From Pseudomonadota bacterium (GTDB lineage: Bacteria; Pseudomonadota; Gammaproteobacteria; Burkholderiales; Gallionellaceae): 6,183 bases of DNA. The position numbers were made by a program, and so were the translations under genes. Under the pieces are notes generated by a model that ran no database searches, was not told the DNA's origin, and saw only the letters and a list, made by a program, of their open reading frames with translations. Within the stretch, counting starts at the first letter, position 1, and every line of letters begins with the position of its first letter. Positions 1-5,339 of the stretch are shown piece by piece. Location of the stretch: positions 1-6,183 of the forward strand of contig JAJXTT010000118.1 of the NCBI GenBank assembly GCA_021783525.1, given 5' to 3'.

Positions 1-1797
1 GAGACCGCCACGCTGAGCGGCTACCGGCTGGCAGAGGAATTGATCGCCTATGCGCGCACCCGCAACGCCACGCGCATCGTGCTGGGCAAGCCGACACGGC
101 CGGAATGGAAGCGCTGGCTGTTCGGTTCGCTGGTCGACACCATCATCCGCCAGGCCAGGGATATCGATATCCATGTGGTGGGGAAAGAATCCGATTTCCT
201 GTCACAGGCACGGGAGAACCCCTATTTCTCGCGCAGCCGCCTGTATCTCGGGCTGGCCTCCGAGGAGCAGCACACGATGTTCAAGTGGCGCGCCGGCTAC
301 CTGTGGGCCGTTGTGGCGACGGCCATCAGCACGGGCATCTCCTGGGTCATATTCGACCATTTCGACCTGGCCAACCTGATCATGGTCTACCTGCTGGGCG
401 TGGTGGTGGTCGCCGCGCGCTACGGACGCGGCCCGTCGGTGCTGAGTTCGTTCCTGGGCGTGGTGTCGTTCGATTTCTTCTTTGTGCCGCCGCGCTTCAG
501 TTTTGCGGTCTCGGACAGCCAATACCTGGTGACCTTCGCCGTGATGTTGCTGGTGGCGCTGGTGATCAGCGGCATGACGGTGAGCACCCGGCACCAGGCC
601 AGGATCGCCGGCCACCGCGAGCGGCGTATCGCGTCGCTGTATGCCCTGAGCCGCGAACTGGCGGCGACGCGCGGCGAGGAGAACATCCTGCGCATCGCGG
701 TCCGGCATGTGGCGGAGGTATTTGATGTGCAGGCGGCTGTGCTGTTGCCCAACGGGACGGGGCGCATCGTTTATCCCAAGGGCGAGGGCGAGCCGCAATC
801 CTGCCATGGCAGCGACCTGAGCGTGGCGCAATGGGTGTACGACCACGGACAGATGGCGGGACAGGGTACGGACACGCTGCCGGGAGGAGAGCTGGTCTAC
901 CTGCCGCTGCAGGCGTCTTCGGGAATGATAGGCGTGCTGGCCCTGTTGCCGCTCAACCCGGCGCGGATCGCGCTGCCGGAACAGCAGCGGCTGCTGGAAA
1001 CCTTTGTCAGCCAGATCGCGCTGGCCCTGGAGCGGGTCAGGCTGGCGGCGGAAGCGCAACGCGTCCAGTTGAAGATGGAGACGGAGCAGTTGCGCAATAC
1101 CTTGCTGTCGGCGATCTCGCATGACCTGCGCACCCCGCTGGCCGCGATCGTCGGCGCCTCCAGCAGTCTGCTGCATGACAGCGACCGGCTCGACGACCAT
1201 GCGCGCCGTGAGCTCGGCCAGTCCATATACGAGGAGGCCGTGCGCATGGCCGGACTGGCGAACAACCTGCTGGACATGGCGCGGCTGGAGGCGGGCGCGG
1301 TCGTGCTCAACCGGCAATGGCAGCCGCTGGAAGAAGTTGTCGGCGGGGCGCTGGCGGGCATGAACTCGCGCATGGACCATCATCCGGTCAGCGTCAGGCT
1401 GCCGCGCGACCTGCCTCTGGTCGAGATCGACAGCCTGATGATAGAGCGGGTGTTCGCGAACCTGCTGGAAAACGCGGTGAAGTACACGCCGCCCGGCACC
1501 GCCATCGAAATATCCGCGGCGACAGACCAGGACGAGTTGGTGGTGACAGTTTCCGATCACGGCCACGGGATTCCGGCGGGCGAACTGGAGCGTATCTTCG
1601 AGAAATTCCACCGCATCGCCAGCGAAGGCAATCAGGGTGGCGCGGGTCTGGGCCTGACGATCTGCCGTGCCATCGTGGAGGCACACGGCGGGCGGATGTG
1701 GGCCGACAATCTGCCGTCCGGCGGCGCGGCATTCCATTTTGCCCTGCCATTGACCGAGCCGCCTTCGATCGAGCATGAAGACGCCACGCCACCATGA
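1..1797 (+). CDS. kdpD: Sensor histidine kinase KdpD, C-terminal 598 residues (5' end cut by window)
   Basis: Inner-membrane histidine kinase that senses K+ limitation or osmotic stress and phosphorylates KdpE. The frame is open from base 1, so the first TTG or ATG inside it is not the start. Full KdpD is about 890 residues, so roughly 300 N-terminal residues (the KdpD domain with Walker motifs and part of the USP-like domain) lie outside. Visible in order, numbered from base 1: end of the USP-like domain (1-61); four close-packed membrane segments of the DUF4118 type (about 99-195) containing the typical FDFFFVPP; a GAF-like region (about 205-345); the H-box AISHDLRTPLA with phospho-acceptor His374; the N-box with Asn491; G1 DHGHG (519-523/524) and G2 GGAGLGL (546-552). 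All kinase motifs are intact. The stop overlaps the kdpE start as ATGA, implying translational coupling. Identification is firm from motifs and from the following gene. Confidence 0.97.
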   Translation, partial: ETATLSGYRLAEELIAYARTRNATRIVLGKPTRPEWKRWLFGSLVDTIIRQARDIDIHVVGKESDFLSQARENPYFSRSRLYLGLASEEQHTMFKWRAGYLWAVVATAISTGISWVIFDHFDLANLIMVYLLGVVVVAARYGRGPSVLSSFLGVVSFDFFFVPPRFSFAVSDSQYLVTFAVMLLVALVISGMTVSTRHQARIAGHRERRIASLYALSRELAATRGEENILRIAVRHVAEVFDVQAAVLLPNGTGRIVYPKGEGEPQSCHGSDLSVAQWVYDHGQMAGQGTDTLPGGELVYLPLQASSGMIGVLALLPLNPARIALPEQQRLLETFVSQIALALERVRLAAEAQRVQLKMETEQLRNTLLSAISHDLRTPLAAIVGASSSLLHDSDRLDDHARRELGQSIYEEAVRMAGLANNLLDMARLEAGAVVLNRQWQPLEEVVGGALAGMNSRMDHHPVSVRLPRDLPLVEIDSLMIERVFANLLENAVKYTPPGTAIEISAATDQDELVVTVSDHGHGIPAGELERIFEKFHRIASEGNQGGAGLGLTICRAIVEAHGGRMWADNLPSGGAAFHFALPLTEPPSIEHEDATPP

Positions 1798-2486
1798 GCA
1801 AGACCGCCACCATCATCGTCGTCGAGGATGAAGCGCAGATACGCCGTTTCCTGCGCACCACGCTGGCATCGGAAGGCTACCAGGTAGTCGAGGCGGAATC
1901 CGGCAAGCAGGGTCTGGCCGAAGCAGCAACGCGCAAGCCGGACCTGATCATCCTCGATCTCGGCCTGCCCGATATGGATGGCGTCGAGGTGGTCAGGGGA
2001 GTGCGTGCCTGGTCCTCCGTTCCGGTCATCATCCTTTCCGCGCGCTCGCAGGAAAGCGACAAGATCTCCGCGCTGGATGCCGGAGCGGATGACTACCTGG
2101 TCAAACCATTTGGCGTCGGCGAATTGCTGGCAAGGATACGCGTGGCATTGCGCCATTTTTCCGCGGTGAACGGAGGGCAGGAAGGCGTCTTCTCGGTGGG
2201 CGACCTGCAGGTGGACCTGGTGCATCGCAAAGTCACGGTCGGCGGTTCGGAAGTCCATCTCACGCCGATTGAATACCGGCTGCTGACCGTGCTGGTCAAG
2301 CATGCGGGCAAGGTGCTGACGCACCAGTTGTTGCTCAAGGAAGTCTGGGGGCCGAACTACGTGGAGCGTGCTCACTACCTGCGCATCTACATGGGCACAC
2401 TGCGCCACAAGCTGGAGAAGGATCCGGCGCGCCCGCGCTTTCTGCTGACGGAAGTCGGCGTCGGTTACCGGCTGGCGGTTGATTGA
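1794..2486 (+). CDS. kdpE: KDP operon response regulator KdpE
   Basis: OmpR/PhoB-class regulator that, when phosphorylated by KdpD, activates the kdpFABC potassium-pump operon. The 230 residues match the usual family length. The receiver domain (1-120) has acidic pocket E11/D12, phospho-acceptor D55 (in LILDLGLP-like context), switch Ser82 and invariant Lys104 in VKPF. The C-terminal winged-helix domain (about 133-228) includes LTPIEYRLL and ends GVGYRLAVD. The ATG lies inside the end of kdpD (ATGA overlap) with no obvious Shine-Dalgarno, so expression probably depends on coupled translation. Its last five codons and stop lie in a 30-bp sequence that is repeated beyond the transposase gene at 3155-3184. 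No recognisable intrinsic terminator follows the stop. A downstream REP palindrome at 2537 begins 50 bases further on. Confidence 0.96.
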   Translation: MSKTATIIVVEDEAQIRRFLRTTLASEGYQVVEAESGKQGLAEAATRKPDLIILDLGLPDMDGVEVVRGVRAWSSVPVIILSARSQESDKISALDAGADDYLVKPFGVGELLARIRVALRHFSAVNGGQEGVFSVGDLQVDLVHRKVTVGGSEVHLTPIEYRLLTVLVKHAGKVLTHQLLLKEVWGPNYVERAHYLRIYMGTLRHKLEKDPARPRFLLTEVGVGYRLAVD

Positions 2487-2500
2487 AACGTCCGATCAAG
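2471..2500 (+). repeat. Direct repeat, copy A (kdpE 3' end)
   Basis: This 30-bp stretch spans the last codons and the TGA of kdpE plus 14 bases beyond. It matches 3155-3184 at 26 of 30 positions; within it, TTGAAACGTCCGATCAAG (2483-2500) differs from its partner by a single base. Both copies are followed after a spacer (33 nt here, 17 nt in copy B) by an identical 13-mer, GATGTAGGATGGG. Homology stops upstream of 2471. Because this copy encodes the normal kdpE C-terminus, it is likely the original and copy B the derived one. Confidence 0.75.
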
Positions 2501-2512
2501 TAGATGGATTCT
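2483..2512 (+). promoter_or_regulatory. Weak candidate sigma-70 promoter for the transposase
   Basis: TTGAAA at 2483-2488 matches five of six bases of the -35 consensus. GATTCT at 2507-2512, 18 bases on, keeps the most important -10 positions (A2, T3, T6). An extended -10-like TGGTATAGC at 2516-2524 is an alternative. Either would start transcription before the upstream REP and the transposase ATG. Such matches occur by chance, and the gene could equally be read from the kdp operon, so this is only a suggestion. Confidence 0.2.
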
Positions 2513-2536
2513 AAGTGGTATAGCGACATTCCAGAT

Positions 2537-2567
2537 GTAGGATGGGTTGAGCATAGCGATACCCATC
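2537..2567 (+). repeat. REP palindrome upstream of RAYT, GTAG type
   Basis: GTAG head (2537-2540) is followed by an imperfect palindrome: stem GATGGGT (2541-2547) pairs perfectly with ACCCATC (2561-2567) around a 13-nt middle containing GCATAGC. The conserved GTAG tetranucleotide 5' of the stem is the hallmark of REPs recognised by RAYT proteins. The stem ends 14 bases before the transposase ATG, so it lies in the leader of that mRNA and occupies the space where a ribosome binding site would be. It differs from the downstream REP only in the tip (AT instead of GA). Confidence 0.85.
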
Positions 2568-2572
2568 GCTAT
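2553..2572 (+). promoter_or_regulatory. Perfect 8-bp hairpin in RAYT leader, competing with the REP stem
   Basis: ATAGCGAT (2553-2560) is the exact reverse complement of ATCGCTAT (2565-2572), with a four-base ACCC loop. The loop and right arm use the bases that form the right arm of the REP stem (2561-2567), so the two folds exclude each other. The hairpin ends nine bases before the transposase ATG at 2582, where no Shine-Dalgarno is visible. Pairing is read directly from the sequence; a role in limiting translation or in REP recognition is inference. The downstream REP cannot form it, because its flanking bases differ. Confidence 0.5.
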
Positions 2573-2581
2573 CATTCCCAT

Positions 2582-3121
2582 ATGACCAACTATCGCCGCA
2601 GCGACATCGCCGGAGTCAGCTACTTCTTCACGGTAAATCTCGCCGACAGGTCCCAATCCTTGCTGACCGAGCACTTCGAATTGCTGCGTCACGCGTTTGA
2701 ATACACCCGAGAACGACACCCGTTCACCGTGGAAGCCATCGTGATTTTGCCGGAACACATTCACGCCATCTGGACATTGCCTGAAGGAGACAATGATTTT
2801 GCATTGCGCTGGAGATTGATTAAAACGGTGTTCTCACGCGGCTTGCCGCACGTCGAGCTCCGTTCTGAAAGTCGCCAGCGCAAGGGCGAACGCGGAATAT
2901 GGCAGCGAAGGTATTGGGAACATCTCATCCGCGACGAACCGGATTTCGCGCGGCATGTCGACTACATCCATATCAACCCGGTCAAGCATGGGGTGGTGAT
3001 GAACGTGGCAGATTGGCCGCATTCGTCGTTTCATCGTTACGTGCGGACGGGAATGTTGCCAAATGATTGGGCGGGCAAAGTGGGAGCGAGTTGGGAATGC
3101 GGTGAGCGACGGGTTGATTGA
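2582..3121 (+). CDS. REP-associated tyrosine transposase (RAYT, Y1/HUH family)
   Basis: Single-strand DNA endonuclease/transposase of the IS200/IS605-related TnpA_REP group, expected to cut and join REP sequences through a 5'-phosphotyrosine. The 179 residues are full length for the family. Family marks: N-terminal MTNYRR and YFFTVNL (14-20); HUH metal-binding motif as H59-I-H61 within LPEHIHAIWTLPEGD; RWRLIK (76-81); IWQRRYWEH (106-114); catalytic Tyr128 in HVDYIHINPVKHG (125-137); WPHSSFHRYV (145-154). All expected active-site residues are present, so the protein looks functional. The start was chosen because RAYTs begin with MTNYRR; an in-frame ATG at 2504 would add 26 residues encoded by the upstream REP and is unlikely. 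No clear Shine-Dalgarno is present. The stop codon TGA (3119-3121) overlaps the first bases of the downstream REP. Confidence 0.93.
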   Translation: MTNYRRSDIAGVSYFFTVNLADRSQSLLTEHFELLRHAFEYTRERHPFTVEAIVILPEHIHAIWTLPEGDNDFALRWRLIKTVFSRGLPHVELRSESRQRKGERGIWQRRYWEHLIRDEPDFARHVDYIHINPVKHGVVMNVADWPHSSFHRYVRTGMLPNDWAGKVGASWECGERRVD

Positions 3122-3150
3122 TGGGTATCGCTTCGCTCAACCCATCCTAC
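3120..3150 (-). repeat. REP palindrome downstream of RAYT, inverted copy
   Basis: Read on the - strand it begins GTAG (3150-3147), then stem GATGGGT (3146-3140) and ACCCATC (3126-3120) around a middle containing GCGAAGC. This is the same 31-bp element as at 2537-2567, with two changes. GCGAAGC is a heptamer known to form an exceptionally stable DNA mini-hairpin, so single-stranded DNA here could fold into a stem with a compact tip. Its distal arm begins within the transposase stop codon. The palindrome may also slow or end transcription between the convergent blocks, though no T-run follows. Confidence 0.85.
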
Positions 3151-3154
3151 GCTT

Positions 3155-3184
3155 GCTGGTGGTAAATTGAAACGCCCGATCAAG
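3155..3184 (+). repeat. Direct repeat, copy B (duplicate of kdpE 3' end)
   Basis: Matches the kdpE 3' end at 2471-2500 in 26 of 30 positions; the inner part TTGAAACGCCCGATCAAG (3167-3184) has one difference. It starts five bases after the downstream REP and has no coding role here. With the identical 13-mer GATGTAGGATGGG at 3202-3214, it repeats the order of kdpE end then REP head seen at 2471-2546. The copy carries TAAATTGA where kdpE has TTGATTGA, so it has drifted. Confidence 0.7.
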
Positions 3185-3187
3185 GAA

Positions 3188-3222
3188 GCGATTTCTTCTT
3201 GGATGTAGGATGGGCAAATCGC
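3188..3222. repeat. 7-bp inverted repeat around a half REP, at the end of the small gene
   Basis: GCGATTT (3188-3194) is the exact reverse complement of AAATCGC (3216-3222), separated by 21 bases that contain the third GTAGGATGGG. On the - strand the first arm starts immediately after the stop codon of the 64-residue gene (3223-3225). The stem is short, its loop is long, and no T-run follows on either strand, so it is not a convincing intrinsic terminator, but it is the only symmetric structure at the end of the right-hand operon. Confidence 0.3.
3205..3214 (+). repeat. Third, half-length REP (GTAG head and left stem arm only)
   Basis: GTAG (3205-3208) and GATGGG (3209-3214) repeat the head and left arm of the two complete REPs, in the same orientation as the upstream one. 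After this the sequence continues CAAATCGCTCAAG, with no ACCCATC right arm. It abuts the 3' end of the small - strand gene, so the other half may have been lost or never inserted. The three preceding bases GAT are also shared with the upstream REP flank. Confidence 0.55.
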
Positions 3223-3417
3223 TCAAGTCAGCCTGGTGCGTTCGGCATTGCAGCGAGCGCATCGTTCAGTGGTGACGAGTTTGCCCTGCTTCACGTCGAA
3301 GCGCTGACCTGCCATGGTCTGCCATTTATGGAAACCGGATTGACATAGCGTGATGCCATCGGCTCTGGATTGGCGGCGTTTGCGGCGAGCAGAGTCAAGA
3401 TTGACGATGTCGGACAT
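3223..3417 (-). CDS. Small basic protein with possible Cys/His metal site, function unknown
   Basis: 64 residues, start MSDIVNLDSARRKRRQ, which resembles the opening of small uncharacterised proteins of Betaproteobacteria. A strongly basic stretch (residues 11-18) is followed by LCQSGFHKW with Cys25 and His30, a central segment FDVKQGKLVT (40-49), and CARC with Cys53 and Cys56. The four residues C25, H30, C53 and C56 could hold a zinc ion in a small zinc-ribbon-like fold; this is inference. The gene begins 20 nt after the pyrD stop on the same strand, so it is probably the last gene of the operon. No strong ribosome binding site is visible. The stop at 3223-3225 lies right beside REP-derived sequence, so the C-terminus may have been altered by it. 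I do not recognise a named family. Confidence 0.7.
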   Translation of the reverse strand: MSDIVNLDSARRKRRQSRADGITLCQSGFHKWQTMAGQRFDVKQGKLVTTERCARCNAERTRLT

Positions 3418-3437
3418 TGTCGGATTCGCAGGGACGT

Positions 3438-4457
3438 TTATTTGTGTTGCCTGATTGCAGCCGCACTTTCCGCCACCAGTTCCCAGCCGCGATAGATCAT
3501 GCCGCTGTAAAACTGCACCAGCGCCGCACCCGCCTGTATCTTCTCCAGCGCATCGGCGCCTTTCAGGATACCCCCCACGCCGATGATGGGCAGCGCGCCC
3601 TGCAGTTCGGCAGCGAGCTGGCGGATGACGGCGGTGGACTTCTCACGCACCGGCGCCCCACTCAGTCCGCCGGCTTCGTTGCCATGCGGCAGGTTCTCCA
3701 CGCCGTCGCGCGAGAGCGTGGTGTTGGTGGCGATCACGCCGTCGATGCGGTGCTTGATGAGCAGAGCGGCAATCTGTTTGATCTGGTCACCGTCGAGGTC
3801 GGGGGCGATCTTCACGGCCAGCGGCACGTACTTGCCGTGCTGTTGTGCCAGTTTTTCCTGTTCTGCCTTCAACTGCCCGAGCAGTGCATCCAGTTCGTCG
3901 CCGCCCTGCAATTGGCGCAGGTTCTTGGTGTTGGGCGACGAGATGTTGATGGCGACGTAGCTGGCATATGCGTAAACCTTGCGCAGACCGATCAGGTAAT
4001 CGTCCGCCGCTTTCTCGATGGGTGTGTCGGCGTTCTTGCCGATGTTGATGCCGAGGATGCCATTGAATTTCGCGCGTTTTACGTTCCCGATCAGCGCGTC
4101 CACGCCGTCGTTGTTGAAACCCATGCGGTTGATGATGCCCTGCGCCTGCGGCAGCCGGAACAGGCGCGGCTTGGGGTTGCCGGGCTGGGCGCGCGGGGTC
4201 ACGGTGCCGATCTCGATGAAGCCGAAGCCGAGCGCGGCCAGGGGGTCGATATAGCCGCCGTTCTTGTCCAGCCCTGCCGCCAGCCCGACCGGATTGGGAA
4301 AGGTCAGGCCCATCACCGTGCGCGGATCATCTGCCGGGCGCTTGACGACGAATGGCAATGTGCCCAGGCAGTGCGCCGTTCTCAGCGCGTCGAGCGTGGC
4401 ATGGTGGGCGGTCTCGGGGTCGAGCGCGAACAGGGCGGGGCGGAGCAATTGGAACAT
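3438..4457 (-). CDS. pyrD: Dihydroorotate dehydrogenase (quinone), class 2
   Basis: Fourth step of de novo pyrimidine synthesis: oxidises dihydroorotate to orotate with FMN and passes electrons to the quinone pool at the inner face of the cytoplasmic membrane. The 339 residues fit class 2 enzymes. The N-terminal helical region (1-about 40, LLRPALFALDPETAHH) is the membrane/quinone-contact extension missing from class 1. The barrel carries GLAAGLDKNG (58-67, FMN-contact Lys65), IGTVTPRAQPGNPKPRLFR (83-101), NRMGFNN (110-116), and INISSPNTKNLR with catalytic base Ser174. The C-terminal IIGVGGI and LVQFYSGMIYRG hold the FMN phosphate. The ATG directly follows the stop of the membrane-protein gene (TAG|ATG, no gap). 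AGGA at 4472-4469, about 11 nt upstream, is a plausible ribosome binding site inside that gene. Confidence 0.97.
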   Translation of the reverse strand: MFQLLRPALFALDPETAHHATLDALRTAHCLGTLPFVVKRPADDPRTVMGLTFPNPVGLAAGLDKNGGYIDPLAALGFGFIEIGTVTPRAQPGNPKPRLFRLPQAQGIINRMGFNNDGVDALIGNVKRAKFNGILGINIGKNADTPIEKAADDYLIGLRKVYAYASYVAINISSPNTKNLRQLQGGDELDALLGQLKAEQEKLAQQHGKYVPLAVKIAPDLDGDQIKQIAALLIKHRIDGVIATNTTLSRDGVENLPHGNEAGGLSGAPVREKSTAVIRQLAAELQGALPIIGVGGILKGADALEKIQAGAALVQFYSGMIYRGWELVAESAAAIRQHK

Positions 4458-5339
4458 CTACTGGTCTTTCCTGGTGACGATCGGAATGGGGAAGGGCTTT
4501 TTCTTGAAGATGTCGGCGCGCTTCCTGCCGCGCCAATTCTCGGCGACGACGTCGCCGACCTGCAGGCAGAGCAAGCCGAACAATGCGAGACCGGCGACCA
4601 GTATCCCCGTGTCCGCGACGAGATAGATCGCCCCCCCGCTCAGGCGGTACACCGCCAGCGCGATGCCGCCGACCGCGATGCCGGAGACTGCGCCGAGCAA
4701 TACGCGGCTCCAGTCGCCCTGCGCAAGGCCGGAAAAGATGGTGCTCTCATGCCACAGCAATTGCAGCGCGACGAGCAACAGCAGCGGAGATGCCCAGAAC
4801 AACCAGCCCAGATGGTCTATCCAGATCGTTCCGGCTGTCAGTCCGGTCAGTGCCGCGAGCAATAGAAGCATTGAAGCAGCTGCCGCGGGCAACGCGGGCA
4901 GTGCGAATCTGCGCGTGCTCAACCGAATCAGTCCGGGCAAGCCGGCCAGCCACAGGCGCGTGATCAATACGACCGGCAGCAGTGCTGTCCCGCTTAGCGC
5001 GGCGAGCAGCAGTGCTGCAGTATCCGAATCGGCCGGGGTGAACCAAGCGCCTGCAAAGAGGTTCAGGTAGGCGAGCAGCATGCAGGTGGCGGTCCCTGCC
5101 ACAGCGTTCCAGAGCAGATAGCCGCGCTGCGAACGCATCAGGCTGTGTCCGGTGCGGTGAAAGGTGAGCGTGTCGAGCAGAAGGCCGAACGCGATGACGG
5201 CGAGCATGCCGGACAATGCGGGCAGCCAGACTGTGCCGGTGACGGGAGCGGGGTCGTCCCATCCCTGTCCGGAGAGGGAGACTGCCAGGGGTGGCAGAAG
5301 CACCAGCCCGGCGATGAAGGCCGCGATGCGGTTCCTCAT
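4458..5339 (-). CDS. Uncharacterised multi-spanning inner-membrane protein
   Basis: 293 residues, about eight hydrophobic segments near 4-22, 36-58, 71-98, 104-130, 140-168, 172-190, 205-228 and 232-258, and a basic cytoplasmic-looking tail (WRGRKRADIFKKK onward). The first segment could be an uncleaved signal anchor. I recognise no catalytic motif; charged or polar residues within the membrane part are few, among them H189, E190 and S191 after segment 6. The ATG at 5339 was chosen because it overlaps the bpt stop as ATGA, has a weak AAAGAG ribosome site five bases upstream, and puts MRNRIAAF directly before the first hydrophobic segment; the longer frame back to 5495 would overlap bpt by 160 bases. 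The gene ends flush against the pyrD ATG. Position suggests co-expression with bpt and pyrD but does not reveal a function. Confidence 0.8.
   Translation of the reverse strand: MRNRIAAFIAGLVLLPPLAVSLSGQGWDDPAPVTGTVWLPALSGMLAVIAFGLLLDTLTFHRTGHSLMRSQRGYLLWNAVAGTATCMLLAYLNLFAGAWFTPADSDTAALLLAALSGTALLPVVLITRLWLAGLPGLIRLSTRRFALPALPAAAASMLLLLAALTGLTAGTIWIDHLGWLFWASPLLLLVALQLLWHESTIFSGLAQGDWSRVLLGAVSGIAVGGIALAVYRLSGGAIYLVADTGILVAGLALFGLLCLQVGDVVAENWRGRKRADIFKKKPFPIPIVTRKDQ

Larger units (their letters stand above)
2537..3150 (+). mobile_element. RAYT transposase gene with flanking inverted REPs (REPtron-like unit)
   Basis: One transposase gene is bracketed by two 31-bp REP palindromes pointing at each other: GTAG head at 2537-2540 on the + strand, and at 3150-3147 on the - strand. 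The REPs match at 29 of 31 positions. This is the layout described for REP-associated tyrosine transposases, whose proteins bind and cleave REP/BIME DNA as single strands. RAYTs are usually single-copy and vertically stable, so the unit may be a resident repeat-processing locus rather than an active transposon. The gene is visibly less GC-rich than kdpDE and the right-hand operon, in keeping with an acquired element. Whether it moves as a unit cannot be told from one locus. Confidence 0.75.

Noticed and set aside
202..1776. Long open frame on the - strand opposite kdpD
   Set aside because: It runs antisense to a gene with complete histidine-kinase motifs. Its translation is Arg/Gln/His-rich without recognisable domains, typical of a GC-rich codon shadow.
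2504..2581. In-frame upstream ATG that would extend the transposase by 26 residues
   Set aside because: The added residues are just translated REP and flank. RAYT proteins start at MTNYRR, and no ribosome site precedes 2504. Not fully excluded.
2483..3184. CRISPR-like ATTGAAAC ending in the 30-bp repeats
   Set aside because: There are only two copies, about 684 bases apart, with a transposase gene between them and no spacer array or cas genes.
3182..3200. Possible terminator hairpin AGGAAG with CTTCTT
   Set aside because: Six pairs including a G-T, AT-rich, and no following T-run; indistinguishable from chance.
3417..4865. 482-codon open frame on the + strand opposite pyrD and the membrane protein
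   Set aside because: It lies antisense to pyrD, which is unmistakable, and crosses a gene boundary. Its composition is low-complexity and Gln/Asp/Val-rich with no motif.
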